Translations under genes and position numbers: made by a program
Assembly: GCA_004552155.1 (NCBI GenBank)
Contig: SFPF01000081.1
Location: forward strand, 1 to 41,987
Reading direction: 5' to 3'
Length of the DNA: 41,987 nucleotides
From: Bacteroidales bacterium
GTDB taxonomy: Bacteria; Bacteroidota; Bacteroidia; Bacteroidales; Bacteroidaceae
The notes under the pieces: model-generated
Told to the model about the DNA's origin: nothing
Seen by the model: only the letters and a program-made list of their open reading frames with translations
Database searches by the model: none
Part shown: in pieces, positions 32,355 through 40,727 of the stretch
Layout of the letters: each line of letters begins with the position of its first letter
Numbering within the stretch: position 1 is the stretch's first letter

Positions 32355-33705
32355 TCACTCAATCCATCCCACCTTTTCAATCTTATATTTTTGGAGGTTC
32401 TTTTTATTGATGGGGATATAGAGCATGATTTCGTCGAAGGCAAGGTAGTGCTTGCCGTTCATCGTGAGAATGCCCACGTTGTCGTCAAGGCGCGTCTGCT
32501 CTAACCCGTCCGCAGCGGTGCGGGGCACTTTGAAGAAGATGTCTTTTGCCTCATAAAAGACATAGAGATGGGTGGGCGTTATGGCGTAAAGGCTTTGAGT
32601 GAAATCGTACTCGTATTTCTCAAACGGCCGCTCTATGGCGCAGGCACCGCCGAGCCAACGCTCGTATTGCGCCGTGACGGCGGCGTCGGTACAGCGCGTG
32701 AGATGCAGGGAATGAGGCCAATGGGCGGAGGGCAGCACGCGCTCCAAGGTGAACTCGGCGGGCGCGTCGTCGAGCGGCAGCGAGAGGTAATGGGCAATGT
32801 CGGCATCGCCGTAAAGTTTCCCCTTTATGCGGTGCGCAATGGCTGCGGGCATCGAGGACGGACATCGTGTAGCGCACGCCCGTGAGCGTGCCGGAAGCCT
32901 TCTTTTTCCAACTTGTGAGGAAAAACACGCCGGGGTCTTTGGTGTCTTCTATCTCCCAAAACTCCGTGAAGTCGAGCCTGCCACCGCACTCGTTCCAATA
33001 GCCGGCAAGGTCGAGGTCGTGGCGGTCGGCTTTGAGCGCGTCAGTGACAAGGTAAAGGTTCTCGCCTGTGGAGAAGTTCTCATAAACTTTGAGAATTTCG
33101 GACACGTAATAGAACAGCGTGAACCGCGTTTTGCAGGGTTCTTCTTTCGCCTGCACGAGGACGGGGAGTTGGCTGAACACGGTGGTTCCTTGTGTGAACC
33201 GCTCAAGGAAACCTAACACGCGGTCGAAGCACTGCTGGATGTCGGTCACGTCGCCCTCTTTTGACTCGTAACTCGGCACGGCCTTCATGAGCATCAGGAG
33301 GAGAAAGGGCACGCTGATGTCGCGTTCGACGATTTCCTTGCAGATGGCCGTGATTTGCTTGCCAAGTTTTTCCTGTCGCCCCGTGGGATAGCAGAGCGTG
33401 AGGATTTCGGCGGCGGTTTTCTCAGGATAGGTGCGGCGGTAAAGGTGCTTGCGGAAGAAATTCCACGCCCTTTTGTAGTGCATCAGCACGTCCTCGAGTT
33501 TTACTCTATCGTCGGTCATCTCGCAGGCTTCGGCTTTGAGGTCGCGAAAGGCGGAGCGCATTTTCTGCGGCGTGGCGCAGGCGCGGAGTATGCCGTTGCT
33601 GCGAATGGAGCCGCTGTCGAGAAACGCCTCACACTCCTCGGTCGTGTTGAAAAGCAGACGCGTGTTTACAATCGCGGTAAGCCATTCGGCGTATTGCTGT
33701 GTCAT
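32355..33705 (-). pseudogene. Unrecognised cytosolic protein, frameshifted
   Basis: The first frame from ATG 33705 gives about 284 meaningful residues, predicted helical in the N-terminal two thirds (VLMHYKRAWNFFRKHLYRRTYPEKTAAEIL) and mixed after. It ends in WKKKASGTLTGVRYTMSVLD and then shifts near 32850. The rest, PAAIAHRIKGKLYGDADIAHYLSL to YKIEKVGWIE, continues in another frame to 32355. One added base restores about 450 residues. No signal peptide, no membrane span, no motif I know. It starts 3 bases after the end of the glycosylase-like gene on the same strand, so the two are probably cotranscribed. Function unknown. Confidence 0.6.
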
Positions 33706-33708
33706 GGT

Positions 33709-34256
33709 TTATCGGGTGCTGAAAATTTCTAAAAACATCTGCTTGTAATAGGCGGCTTTCTTGTCGAGCGACAGGGGATAGGCGCGGCTGCTGCTGGGCA
33801 TGCGGTAGAGGCGGAGCGGACGGCCGGCAAACCTGACGGCAGCATACGAGCCGATTTTGGGCAACTGCGCATTGAAGTGCGCGAGGAGCGTTTCGGTAGC
33901 CTTTCCGCCCGTAGTCACTATGGCGCGGCATTGGGGCAGTTGCGATAGCAGGGCATCGAGGTCGGTGGGCGTGACGATTTCGAGAAATTTGTCGGAGGCA
34001 TTGCCTTGCAGGCGGCCGGGCGAAGCAGGTCGAGGCGGAATGTCTTGGCCGCCGTATCGACGAAATAGTCGCGGTCGTTCTTGAACACCAGCCCGAAGAT
34101 GCGCCACATGTCGTTGATGTAGTTGGGATAGAAAAAGTCCATCGACCACTTTTCACGCGGCGGCGGGAAACTGCCCAGCATAAGCACTTGCGCCCCTTCG
34201 GGGAGGAAGGGGCGCAGAGGGTGCTGCTCGATATTTAATGCGGGTTCTTGCTGCAT
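33709..34256 (-). pseudogene. Uracil-DNA-glycosylase-superfamily protein, disrupted
   Basis: The N-terminal frame reads VLMLGSFPPPREKWSMDFFYPNYINDMWRIFG, matching a Bacteroidetes UDG-fold family (motif A GSFPP, a Tyr/Phe wall and an Asn for base flipping). After FRLDLLRPA near 34020 the sequence jumps frame to GRLQGNASDKFLEIVTPTD, and continues CRAIVTTGGKATETLLAHF (motif B region) and RLYRMPSSSRAYP. Homologues have about 17 more residues (GIALxDTA-like) at the join, so a short deletion with frameshift is inferred. It would remove damaged or mismatched bases from DNA. It precedes the unknown gene at 33705 and follows the NlpC gene after an octamer remnant. Confidence 0.7.
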
Positions 34257-34263
34257 GGTTGTT

Positions 34264-34287
34264 AGTAAACAAGTAGACAGGACAAGT
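34264..34287. repeat. Octamer remnant
   Basis: AGTAAACAAGTAGAC followed by AGGACAAGT: three units plus the arm end seen in the full copies. It lies between the NlpC and glycosylase-like genes. Confidence 0.7.
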
Positions 34288-34304
34288 TATTTATGCCATC
34301 ATCT

Positions 34305-34826
34305 TTATCTTTTTCTGCGATGCGACTGCCCGCCGCACAGCCAATGCTTGTTCCAAAAACTCTCGTTGAGGCTCGACACCATCACGCCGCGCGAGGTGGA
34401 GGCGTGAATGAAGCGGTCGCCTTTGAGGTAGATGCCCACGTGCCCGCACTTCTTGCCCGAACCGGGCGTGGTGAAGAACACGAGGTCGCCTTCCTGCAAT
34501 TTGCTGCGGCGTATGCGGTAGCAATCTTTTTTAAGTTGGTCAGCACTGCGGCGAGAGAGTTGCACGTTGTACACATCTTTATAAATGGCACAGGTCAGCC
34601 CCGAGCAATCCACGCCCCGCTTCGTCGTACCGCCCGGCGCGTAAGGCGTGCCGAGCCATTCGGCGGAGGCAATCATCAGTTGGTGGTCGTCGTGCTCCTC
34701 AATGTCGAAGCCGAGTTTCACGGCAGCGTGCACTATGGCACGCATTCGGCTGTCTACCGCCACCCGCTGGGTGCGGCAAGAAGAGAGTAGCAGGGCTGCG
34801 ATGATGAGGGGCAATAGGCGTTTCAT
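34305..34826 (-). CDS. NlpC/P60-family lipoprotein peptidase
   Basis: 173 residues from ATG 34826, which overlaps the trxB stop by 4 bases (ATGA). A longer upstream frame inside trxB is spurious. Lipobox LLLSSC near residue 16. The NlpC/P60 papain-like domain has the catalytic Cys in GVDCSGLTCAIYKDVY, His in KCGHVGIYLKGDRFIHAST, and a Ser/Gly-rich loop GTPYAPGGTTKRG. It cuts gamma-D-Glu-diaminopimelate-type bonds in peptidoglycan stem peptides, anchored at the inner face of the outer membrane. Translation is coupled to trxB. Confidence 0.9.
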   Translation of the reverse strand: MKRLLPLIIAALLLSSCRTQRVAVDSRMRAIVHAAVKLGFDIEEHDDHQLMIASAEWLGTPYAPGGTTKRGVDCSGLTCAIYKDVYNVQLSRRSADQLKKDCYRIRRSKLQEGDLVFFTTPGSGKKCGHVGIYLKGDRFIHASTSRGVMVSSLNESFWNKHWLCGGQSHRRKR

Positions 34827-35761
34827 AAGCCCTGTTCCATGAGATAGCGTTCGGCTTCGATGGCCGCCTTGCACCCTGCCGCTGCTGCGGTGATGGCTTG
34901 GCGGTAATGCGGGTCGGCCACGTCGCCGGCGGCAAACACGCCGGGCAGCACGGTGCGCGGGCTGTCGTTTTCGGTGATAATGTAGCCCGTTTCGTCGCAC
35001 GGCAGCGCGGGACGGAACAACTCGCTGTTGGGGCGGTGACCTATGGCGAGGAAGAAACCGTCGATGGGCAGGTCGTAGGTGCGCTCTTCGGGCGTTCCCT
35101 TCTTATGCACGAGGTGTGCGCCTTCCACGCCGCCCTCGCCATAAAGTCCGAGCGTATTGGTCTCGAAGAGCACTTCGATTTTCGGATTATCCAGCACGCG
35201 CTGCTGCATGGCCTTGGAAGCGCGCAGGAAAGGCTTGCGCACAATGAGGTAAACCTTGGCGGCAAGTCCCGCAAGATAGGAAGCTTCTTCGCAAGCCGTG
35301 TCGCCGCCGCCTACCACGGCAACCGTCTTTTTACGATAGAAGAAGCCGTCGCAAGTGGCGCAGGCCGAAACGCCCATGCCGCGATATTTCTCTTCGTCGG
35401 CCAGTCCGAGGAATTTGGCTGATGCGCCCGTGGCGATGATGAGCGTATGGCACGCCACCTGCGAACCGTCGTCAAACGTAAGCACATAGGGACGCTTCGA
35501 AAGGTCGGCGGCCGTGGCGGTCTGCTGACGGATTTCCGCGCCGAAGCGTTCGGCCTGGCGGCGAATGTCGTCCATCATCTGGTTGGCATCTACGCCTTCG
35601 GGATAGCCGGGAAAGTTTTCCACTTCGGTGGTAATGGTGAGTTGGCCGCCGGGTTGCAGGCCTTCGTAAACTACGGGGTTGAGATTGGCACGGCCGGCAT
35701 AGATGGCCGCCGTGTATCCGGCAGGGCCGGAACCGAGGATAAGGCAACGGATGGTTTCCAT
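34823..35761 (-). CDS. trxB: Thioredoxin-disulfide reductase
   Basis: 312 residues. FAD site LILGSGPAGYTAAIYAGRAN; TTEVENFPGYPEGVD; redox-active SACATCDGFFY (about 133-139, Cys-Ala-Thr-Cys); NADPH site VAVVGGGDTACEEASYL; and C-terminal GVFAAGDVADPHYRQAITAAAAGC binding FAD. It passes electrons from NADPH to thioredoxin for ribonucleotide reduction and disulfide repair. It sits in the ftsK-lolA-trxB-nlpC run on the minus strand, 31 bases after the LolA-like gene. Confidence 0.96.
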   Translation of the reverse strand: METIRCLILGSGPAGYTAAIYAGRANLNPVVYEGLQPGGQLTITTEVENFPGYPEGVDANQMMDDIRRQAERFGAEIRQQTATAADLSKRPYVLTFDDGSQVACHTLIIATGASAKFLGLADEEKYRGMGVSACATCDGFFYRKKTVAVVGGGDTACEEASYLAGLAAKVYLIVRKPFLRASKAMQQRVLDNPKIEVLFETNTLGLYGEGGVEGAHLVHKKGTPEERTYDLPIDGFFLAIGHRPNSELFRPALPCDETGYIITENDSPRTVLPGVFAAGDVADPHYRQAITAAAAGCKAAIEAERYLMEQGL

Positions 35762-35792
35762 AGTATGTGTATCTATATTATTGGTAAAAAAA

Positions 35793-36428
35793 TCATCTTA
35801 AATCTATGACTTCAATGCCTGGGTGCTGCTTGGCGTCGAAGGTAAAGGCGGCATCGGCGAATTTCCTGCCCGTCTTGATGCTGCGCACGCGGATACGCGT
35901 CCAGTCGCCCTTGGCGTTTTTGAAGCGCACGGAGAGGGGCATCAGCGTGGCGGGGTCGATGGTGAGCAAGATTTTCGGCATATTGCTGTTCTTCGACGTG
36001 GCCACGAGGCGCACCTCGTGCACGCTCTTGCCTTCGTAGGAGGCTTTGGCGAGCGTGGCGGTGTAGCCCTTCTTATATATATTAATAAATGAGTAGGGAT
36101 TGATGGCCTGCAATTCGGCTGCCGTGGGCGTGCTTACGTTCACCTCGTCGCTGCCGGCGAGGAGCGTCCATTGCGTTTTGCCGTCGAACCATGTGGTGAG
36201 GCTGTTGCTTTCAATCTTGAATTTATTGCCTTTCACCTTAATCGTGCCGCCTGCGCTGCCCGTTTCCTTTGTGCCCTTGAAGGCGGTGGCCTCGAAAACG
36301 GCTTCTATGCCGCCGCTGTTTTTCAGTTTACCGGCGGTCTTGTCGAGAATATCCTGCGCCTTCTGTGCCTGGACGGGCAGCAGCGTGCAGGCGCAAAGGA
36401 TAATTTGGAAAATGTGCTTGATGTTCAT
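35793..36428 (-). CDS. LolA-like outer-membrane lipoprotein carrier
   Basis: 211 residues from ATG 36428 with signal peptide (IKHIFQIILCACTLLPVQAQ). An in-frame extension upstream would run through an octamer repeat and is discounted. The LolA half-barrel pattern is visible: AQDILDKTAGKLKNSGGIEAVFEAT, GGTIKVKGNKFKIESNSLTTWFDGKTQWTLL, and PKILLTIDPATLMPLSVRFKNAKG, ending FTFDAKQHPGIEVIDLR. The family shuttles lipoproteins across the periplasm. It lies between ftsK (95 bases upstream, with an octamer arm in the gap) and trxB. Confidence 0.85.
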   Translation of the reverse strand: MNIKHIFQIILCACTLLPVQAQKAQDILDKTAGKLKNSGGIEAVFEATAFKGTKETGSAGGTIKVKGNKFKIESNSLTTWFDGKTQWTLLAGSDEVNVSTPTAAELQAINPYSFINIYKKGYTATLAKASYEGKSVHEVRLVATSKNSNMPKILLTIDPATLMPLSVRFKNAKGDWTRIRVRSIKTGRKFADAAFTFDAKQHPGIEVIDLR

Positions 36429-36443
36429 GGCGTTGATGTTTTT

Positions 36444-36480
36444 AGTAGACGAGTTTACAAGTAAACGAGTAGACGAGACA
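36444..36480. repeat. Octamer element, left arm only
   Basis: 37 bases identical to 9731-9767 and 40495-40531. It sits in the gap between ftsK and the LolA-like gene, just upstream of the LolA start. Confidence 0.8.
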
Positions 36481-36523
36481 TATAAGTCTTGCAAATTATA
36501 AATTGAGTAACTTGTCGATATTA

Positions 36524-39007
36524 TTACCCAATGGTGCTCAACTTGTTGTCCAACTCTATTTCGTCGGCAATAAGCACCTCGCGCGGTTTCGCGCCCCGCG
36601 TCGGACCCACGATGCCCATGGCTTCGAGTTGATCCATGAGGCGGCCGGCGCGGTTGTAGCCGATGGAAAACTTGCGCTGGATAAGGCTCGTGGAACCGAG
36701 TTGGTTCACCACGATGAGCCGCGCGGCTTCCTCAAACATGGGGTCGAGGTTGGAGGCGTCCACGCTGGCCGCGCCGCCTTCGCCCTCGCCTTCCACGGCA
36801 GGCTGCGGCAATTCGAAGGCGCACGGGTAACTCTGCTGGCGGCAGATGTAGTTGTTGATTTCCTCCACCTCGGGCGTATCCACGAAGGCACACTGCACGC
36901 GCACGGGGTCGTTGCCGCTCAGGAAGAGCATATCGCCCTTGCCCACGAGTTGGTTGGCGCCGGGACGGTCGAGAATGGTGCGGCTGTCGATTTGCGACAT
37001 CACCTTAAACGCCATACGCGCCGGGAAGTTTGCCTTAATCGTGCCTGTGATAATGTTGGTCGTGGGGCGTTGCGTGGCGATGACCATGTGCATGCCCACG
37101 GCACGCGCCAACTGCGCGATGCGGGCGATAGGCAGTTCCACTTCCTTGCCGGCCGTCATGATGAGGTCGCCGAACTCGTCGATAATCACCACGACGTATG
37201 GCATATACTCGTGCCCGGCTTCCGGGTTGAGGCGGCGCGCCTTAAACTTGGCGTTGTATTCCTTGATGTTCCTCACCTTGGCTTTCTTGAGCAGGTCGTA
37301 GCGGTGGTCCATGAGTTGGCAGAGGCTTTTGAGCGTCTGCACCACTTTCGTCACGTCGGTGATGATGGGGTCTTCGCCGTCGGGAATTTTGGCGAGGAAA
37401 TGGTTCTCAATCGGGGCGTACACGCTAAACTCTACTTTCTTCGGGTCTACCATCACGAATTTCAGTTCAGCGGGGTGCTTCTTGTAGAGCAGCGAGGTGA
37501 TGATGGCGTTCAGGCCGACCGACTTACCTTGACCCGTGGCACCGGCAACGAGCAGGTGGGGCATCTTGGCGAGGTCCACCATAAAGGTCTCGTTCGTAAT
37601 GGTCTTGCCGAGGGCGATGGGCAGTTCGTACTCCGTTTCCTGGAATTTCTTGGAGTTGAGAATGCTCTCCATCGACACGATGCGCGGGTTCTTGTTCGGC
37701 ACCTCGATACCGATTGTGCCTTTGCCGGGAATGGGCGCGATGATGCGGATGCCGAGGGCAGAGAGCGAAAGGGCGATGTCGTCCTCGAGATTTCTGATTT
37801 TGTTGATGCGCACGCCAGGCGCGGGGGTCACCTCGTAGAGCGTAATGGTGGGGCCGATGGTAGCCTTGATGCCCGAAATCTCTACGCCGAAACTGCGCAG
37901 CACGGTGATGATGCGGTCCTTGTTGGCGTTCTGCTCCGCCATGTCTACCGCCGTGCCGCCGTCGTCGTAATGCTTCAAGAGGTTGAGCGTGGGGAAGCGA
38001 TAGTTTTCGAGGTCCTTGCGCGGGTCGTAGGGTTCCATGTCCTGCACTTCGCCCACCATCTTGCCAGAAGCCTGCTCCTCGTCCTCAGGTGCTTCGATTT
38101 CCATTTCGCTCTCACCCTCGGCTGCCGGCTGCGGCGCGTCGGTATCGGCGGCGGGAGCGTCGGGCGTATCTTCCGAAAGGATCAGCGCGGGCTGCGCCTC
38201 CTCGTCGGGATTGTCTGAAAAGTCGAGCGCAACGGTATATTCCTCGCTGTATTCCTGCGGCTGGTCGCTCTCTGGCTCTTCCTCTTCCCCGTCAACCGGC
38301 TCTTCGTTCTGCTCCTCCTCTTTCTTCTTGTGCGGGAAGCGGCCGCGCAGGTAGTCTTGCGGCTTGAGCAACTTGCGCACCACGTTGATGGTTTCGCGCG
38401 ACACGTACACGAGGTATATCACGAGTGTCACAAGCAGGATAAGCAGCGTGCCGGGCACGCCGATAAGTCCGTTCGTCCACTCTTTCATAAAGTCGCCGTG
38501 CAAGCCGCCGAGTTTGAAACTGAATGCGGTGAGCACGCTCTCGGGGATTACGTAGTCGGCCGCCACGCTAAGCGCGACAGACCCCCAAATCATCAGGAAA
38601 CTGAAATTGATAAACCATTTCCACAGCCTTACGCGGTACGCCCCCATCAGTTTCACGCCGAGCAGCAGTAGGAAGAGCGGTATGAACACGGAGCATATTC
38701 CGAAGCAGCCGTTCATGAAGTAGTCGGCGATGTATGCGCCGAGGCGGCCGCCGTAGTTGGCGGCGTTGCCCACGTTGCCCGCCTCCACGCCCGACTGGTC
38801 GGCGGGGCCTGTGAAGATGTTGGAGCAAAGACACAATAATATATATATGCTCGACACGAGGAGCGCTATGCCGATGACGAAGCGCGGCATGTCGCCCTGA
38901 TAGATGTCTTTGAAGAATGAGGTGTCGATGCCGAAGCGGCGCTTGCCCTCGCTTTTCTTGGGCGTGCGCTTCGTAGCGGCGGTAGTCTTTTTCTTGGTTG
39001 TTGGCAT
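36524..39007 (-). CDS. ftsK: DNA translocase FtsK
   Basis: 827 residues from ATG 39007 (the frame extends 21 codons upstream without support). A basic N-tail is followed by four membrane helices (about 40-190: VIGIALLVSSIYILLCLC, VFIPLFLLLLGVKLM, LIGVPGTLLILLVTLVIYL). An acidic linker (about 230-340) comes next, then the motor: Walker A AGATGQGKSVGLN (about 488-498), Walker B VVVIIDEFGDL, and HMVIATQRPTTNIITG. A gamma winged-helix domain (about 760-827: ARLIVVNQLGSTSLIQRKFSIGYNRAGRLMDQLE) reads orienting DNA motifs. It pumps and resolves chromosomes at the division septum with XerC/D. Downstream on the same strand come the LolA-like, trxB and nlpC genes. Confidence 0.97.
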   Translation of the reverse strand: MPTTKKKTTAATKRTPKKSEGKRRFGIDTSFFKDIYQGDMPRFVIGIALLVSSIYILLCLCSNIFTGPADQSGVEAGNVGNAANYGGRLGAYIADYFMNGCFGICSVFIPLFLLLLGVKLMGAYRVRLWKWFINFSFLMIWGSVALSVAADYVIPESVLTAFSFKLGGLHGDFMKEWTNGLIGVPGTLLILLVTLVIYLVYVSRETINVVRKLLKPQDYLRGRFPHKKKEEEQNEEPVDGEEEEPESDQPQEYSEEYTVALDFSDNPDEEAQPALILSEDTPDAPAADTDAPQPAAEGESEMEIEAPEDEEQASGKMVGEVQDMEPYDPRKDLENYRFPTLNLLKHYDDGGTAVDMAEQNANKDRIITVLRSFGVEISGIKATIGPTITLYEVTPAPGVRINKIRNLEDDIALSLSALGIRIIAPIPGKGTIGIEVPNKNPRIVSMESILNSKKFQETEYELPIALGKTITNETFMVDLAKMPHLLVAGATGQGKSVGLNAIITSLLYKKHPAELKFVMVDPKKVEFSVYAPIENHFLAKIPDGEDPIITDVTKVVQTLKSLCQLMDHRYDLLKKAKVRNIKEYNAKFKARRLNPEAGHEYMPYVVVIIDEFGDLIMTAGKEVELPIARIAQLARAVGMHMVIATQRPTTNIITGTIKANFPARMAFKVMSQIDSRTILDRPGANQLVGKGDMLFLSGNDPVRVQCAFVDTPEVEEINNYICRQQSYPCAFELPQPAVEGEGEGGAASVDASNLDPMFEEAARLIVVNQLGSTSLIQRKFSIGYNRAGRLMDQLEAMGIVGPTRGAKPREVLIADEIELDNKLSTIG

Positions 39008-39077
39008 TGGAATATGGTTTCCCCTTATTGCGGGGATTTTTATTATTCTACGCGTTAGTAAAAATATCAAAGGGTTT

Positions 39078-39163
39078 TAGATAAAAACCATTAAAAACCC
39101 GTGAGACCTTGATGCTTAATCAATGCTGAGGTTGGCTATTTCATTGTCAATGGTTTTTATCTA
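39078..39163. repeat. 86-bp MITE-like element with 15-bp perfect terminal inverted repeats
   Basis: TAGATAAAAACCATT (39078-39092) is the exact inverse of AATGGTTTTTATCTA (39149-39163), so the ends carry TA. Its 39083-39111 segment matches 28039-28067 inverted, with one mismatch. It lies between the ftsK start and the M64 stop and may double as the M64 terminator. Confidence 0.75.
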
Positions 39164-39178
39164 TATGAACCAACTGGT

Positions 39179-40465
39179 TTATTCCGTATAAAACCTTATT
39201 AGCCGCTCTATGGCGCGACGGCATACGGGGCAGAACGCCCGCGCCTCGTTGGTCTTCATGCGGCAGTCGGTAAAAGCGCGGTACACGCCCGTCGACATAT
39301 AGCCGCCGCCCTCATACACACCGATGTCGCCCACGGTGCGCCCTTTCGGGTCGGTAGGCACGGGCGTGCCGTCGGGCAGCAGGTCCTGCCATTTCTGGGA
39401 GAAGTCCTTCAAAGTCGTGATGTTCTGCTCCCACGGCTCAACTTCCGGCGTATAAAATTCTTCATACTGGTCGTCGTAGTAATACTCATCGGCAAGGCCG
39501 GCAAAACTATGCCCGAACTCGTGCACCACCACTGGGCGGAATGCCACGTGCCCCGCCGTGGTGAGCGTGTAAGAATTGTAGATGCCCCCGCCGCCGTAGG
39601 TCTTCGTATTGGCCAGCACCACGATGTGCTCATAAGGAATGCCGGCGAGGCTTTCGTGCATCAGGCGCACGTTGGGCGTGGTGAGATAGCGGTCGGAATA
39701 GAAGGTAGAGAAATGCGAGCCGAGGGCCGTTTGCTTCCACACGCCCTCTTTCGGCACGCTCACGCCGCTCTCTGCCGAGGGCAGTGCAACGGCCACGAAG
39801 TTGAAACGGTCTTTCAGTTTACCGAACGGTTCGTGCGCGAGTATGGCATCTACCGCCGTCTGTGCAGCGGCATAGAACTGCTCACTTTCAGCCGCCGTGT
39901 AGCCTTCTGCCACGATGGCCACGTCAATCTTTTCCTCCGGCTGCCCGCTTTTCAGCAGGTAGCGGTGGGGCGGCGCGGGGTGCTTTGTCTTTTTGATAAG
40001 GATATCCTGCGGGTCGATGTCGTGCGCGAACGAGGCGAGCGGCTTGCCTTGCAGCGCGTCCAGTTCCACGGTCAGCGTGGCTGTGCGCTGCGGCATCGGC
40101 ACGAGAAACACGTTTTCAAACGAGCGGCTCACCCTTGTGGCTTCCTCCGTGCCCAGCCATTCCTGAAAGAGCGTGGAAAACGACGTGCGGTAGAGCACGC
40201 GCCCCGTGGCCTTATCGGCAAGCGTCAGCCGCCCGTTGCCGTTTAGGGGCAGTTTGTCCAAGTTGCCGCGCCTGCCGTACCAGCCCTCTGTCTGCGCCAA
40301 CTCTGCGAGCGCAATGTCCGCCGCGCCTGCTTTTCCCGAGAACGCATACGCCACGCGCAGCGTTTTGCTTAAATCAAGCCCCGCTTCCTGCGCCATAAGT
40401 TTGCCCGAGGGAGCGGCGCAGCACAGCGAGAGTATACAATATATAATATATATAGGTCGAAACAT
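39179..40465 (-). CDS. Peptidase M64 (IgA-peptidase-like zinc metalloprotease), secreted
   Basis: 428 residues from ATG 40465; a TTG three codons upstream is a weaker start. Signal peptide IYCILSLCCAAPSGKLMAQ. A beta-rich N-terminal M64 domain (about 25-150) is followed by IDVAIVAEGYTAAESEQFYAAA, then the catalytic HEFGHSFAGLADEY (about 313-326), which is the HExxHxxxxxxD zinc motif, and VEPWEQNITT, GVYEGGGYMSTGVYRAFTDCRM and a C-terminal Cys-x-x-Cys (CPVCRRAIERL). The founding member cuts human IgA1, but most Bacteroidetes homologues have untested substrates. It is alone between a MITE-like element and an octamer element. Confidence 0.9.
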   Translation of the reverse strand: MFRPIYIIYCILSLCCAAPSGKLMAQEAGLDLSKTLRVAYAFSGKAGAADIALAELAQTEGWYGRRGNLDKLPLNGNGRLTLADKATGRVLYRTSFSTLFQEWLGTEEATRVSRSFENVFLVPMPQRTATLTVELDALQGKPLASFAHDIDPQDILIKKTKHPAPPHRYLLKSGQPEEKIDVAIVAEGYTAAESEQFYAAAQTAVDAILAHEPFGKLKDRFNFVAVALPSAESGVSVPKEGVWKQTALGSHFSTFYSDRYLTTPNVRLMHESLAGIPYEHIVVLANTKTYGGGGIYNSYTLTTAGHVAFRPVVVHEFGHSFAGLADEYYYDDQYEEFYTPEVEPWEQNITTLKDFSQKWQDLLPDGTPVPTDPKGRTVGDIGVYEGGGYMSTGVYRAFTDCRMKTNEARAFCPVCRRAIERLIRFYTE

Positions 40466-40494
40466 GAATCGCAATGTATATGAGTTCGTTTGTT

Positions 40495-40638
40495 AGTAGA
40501 CGAGTTTACAAGTAAACGAGTAGACGAGACAAGTTTCTCATGTAAAATATAAATTAGCAAGACTTCTCTGTCTTGTTTACTCGTATACTTGTTTACTCGT
40601 ATACTTGTTTACTCGTTTACTCGTTTACTTGTTTACTA
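40495..40638. repeat. Octamer element, full copy
   Basis: The left arm 40495-40534 is identical to 9731-9770. The middle has CTCATGTAAAATA (as at 29156) and TAGCAAGACTT (as at 9789). The right arm 40571-40638 is GTNTACTY units and ends before AAATCGTT, also found after the 9840 copy. It occupies the divergent gap between the M64 and kinase genes. Confidence 0.85.
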
Positions 40639-40652
40639 AAATCGTTGCTTTT

Positions 40653-40705
40653 ATGCCGAGCCGCCGCCTATCTTCTGCAAAAATACGAATAAAATTGTAA
40701 CTTTG
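40653..40705 (+). promoter_or_regulatory. Repeat-derived promoter region of the BadF-type kinase
   Basis: 40653-40680 (TGCCGAGCCG...CTATCTTCTGCAA) is a copy of the end of the 70-bp repeat found at 41541-41699. Twenty bases after its TCTG (40674-40677 region), TAACTTTG (40698-40705) fits the -7 consensus. Start predicted near 40712, 16 bases before the ATG. The -33 is degenerate. Confidence 0.5.
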
Positions 40706-40727
40706 CGGCCTATCCTAGTTTTTACTT

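Noticed and set aside
34827..35000. Longer NlpC protein starting at 35000
   Set aside because: The extension is Arg/His-rich and overlaps trxB in another frame. The lipoprotein signal begins at 34826.
20463..40452. ATATATATA tracts at several gene starts as a promoter class
   Set aside because: Most lie inside coding sequence as Tyr-Ile codons (for example the signal peptides of DUF5103 and M64, an FtsK helix, and HYILYV in the PPDK-like protein) and hold no consistent position to start codons.
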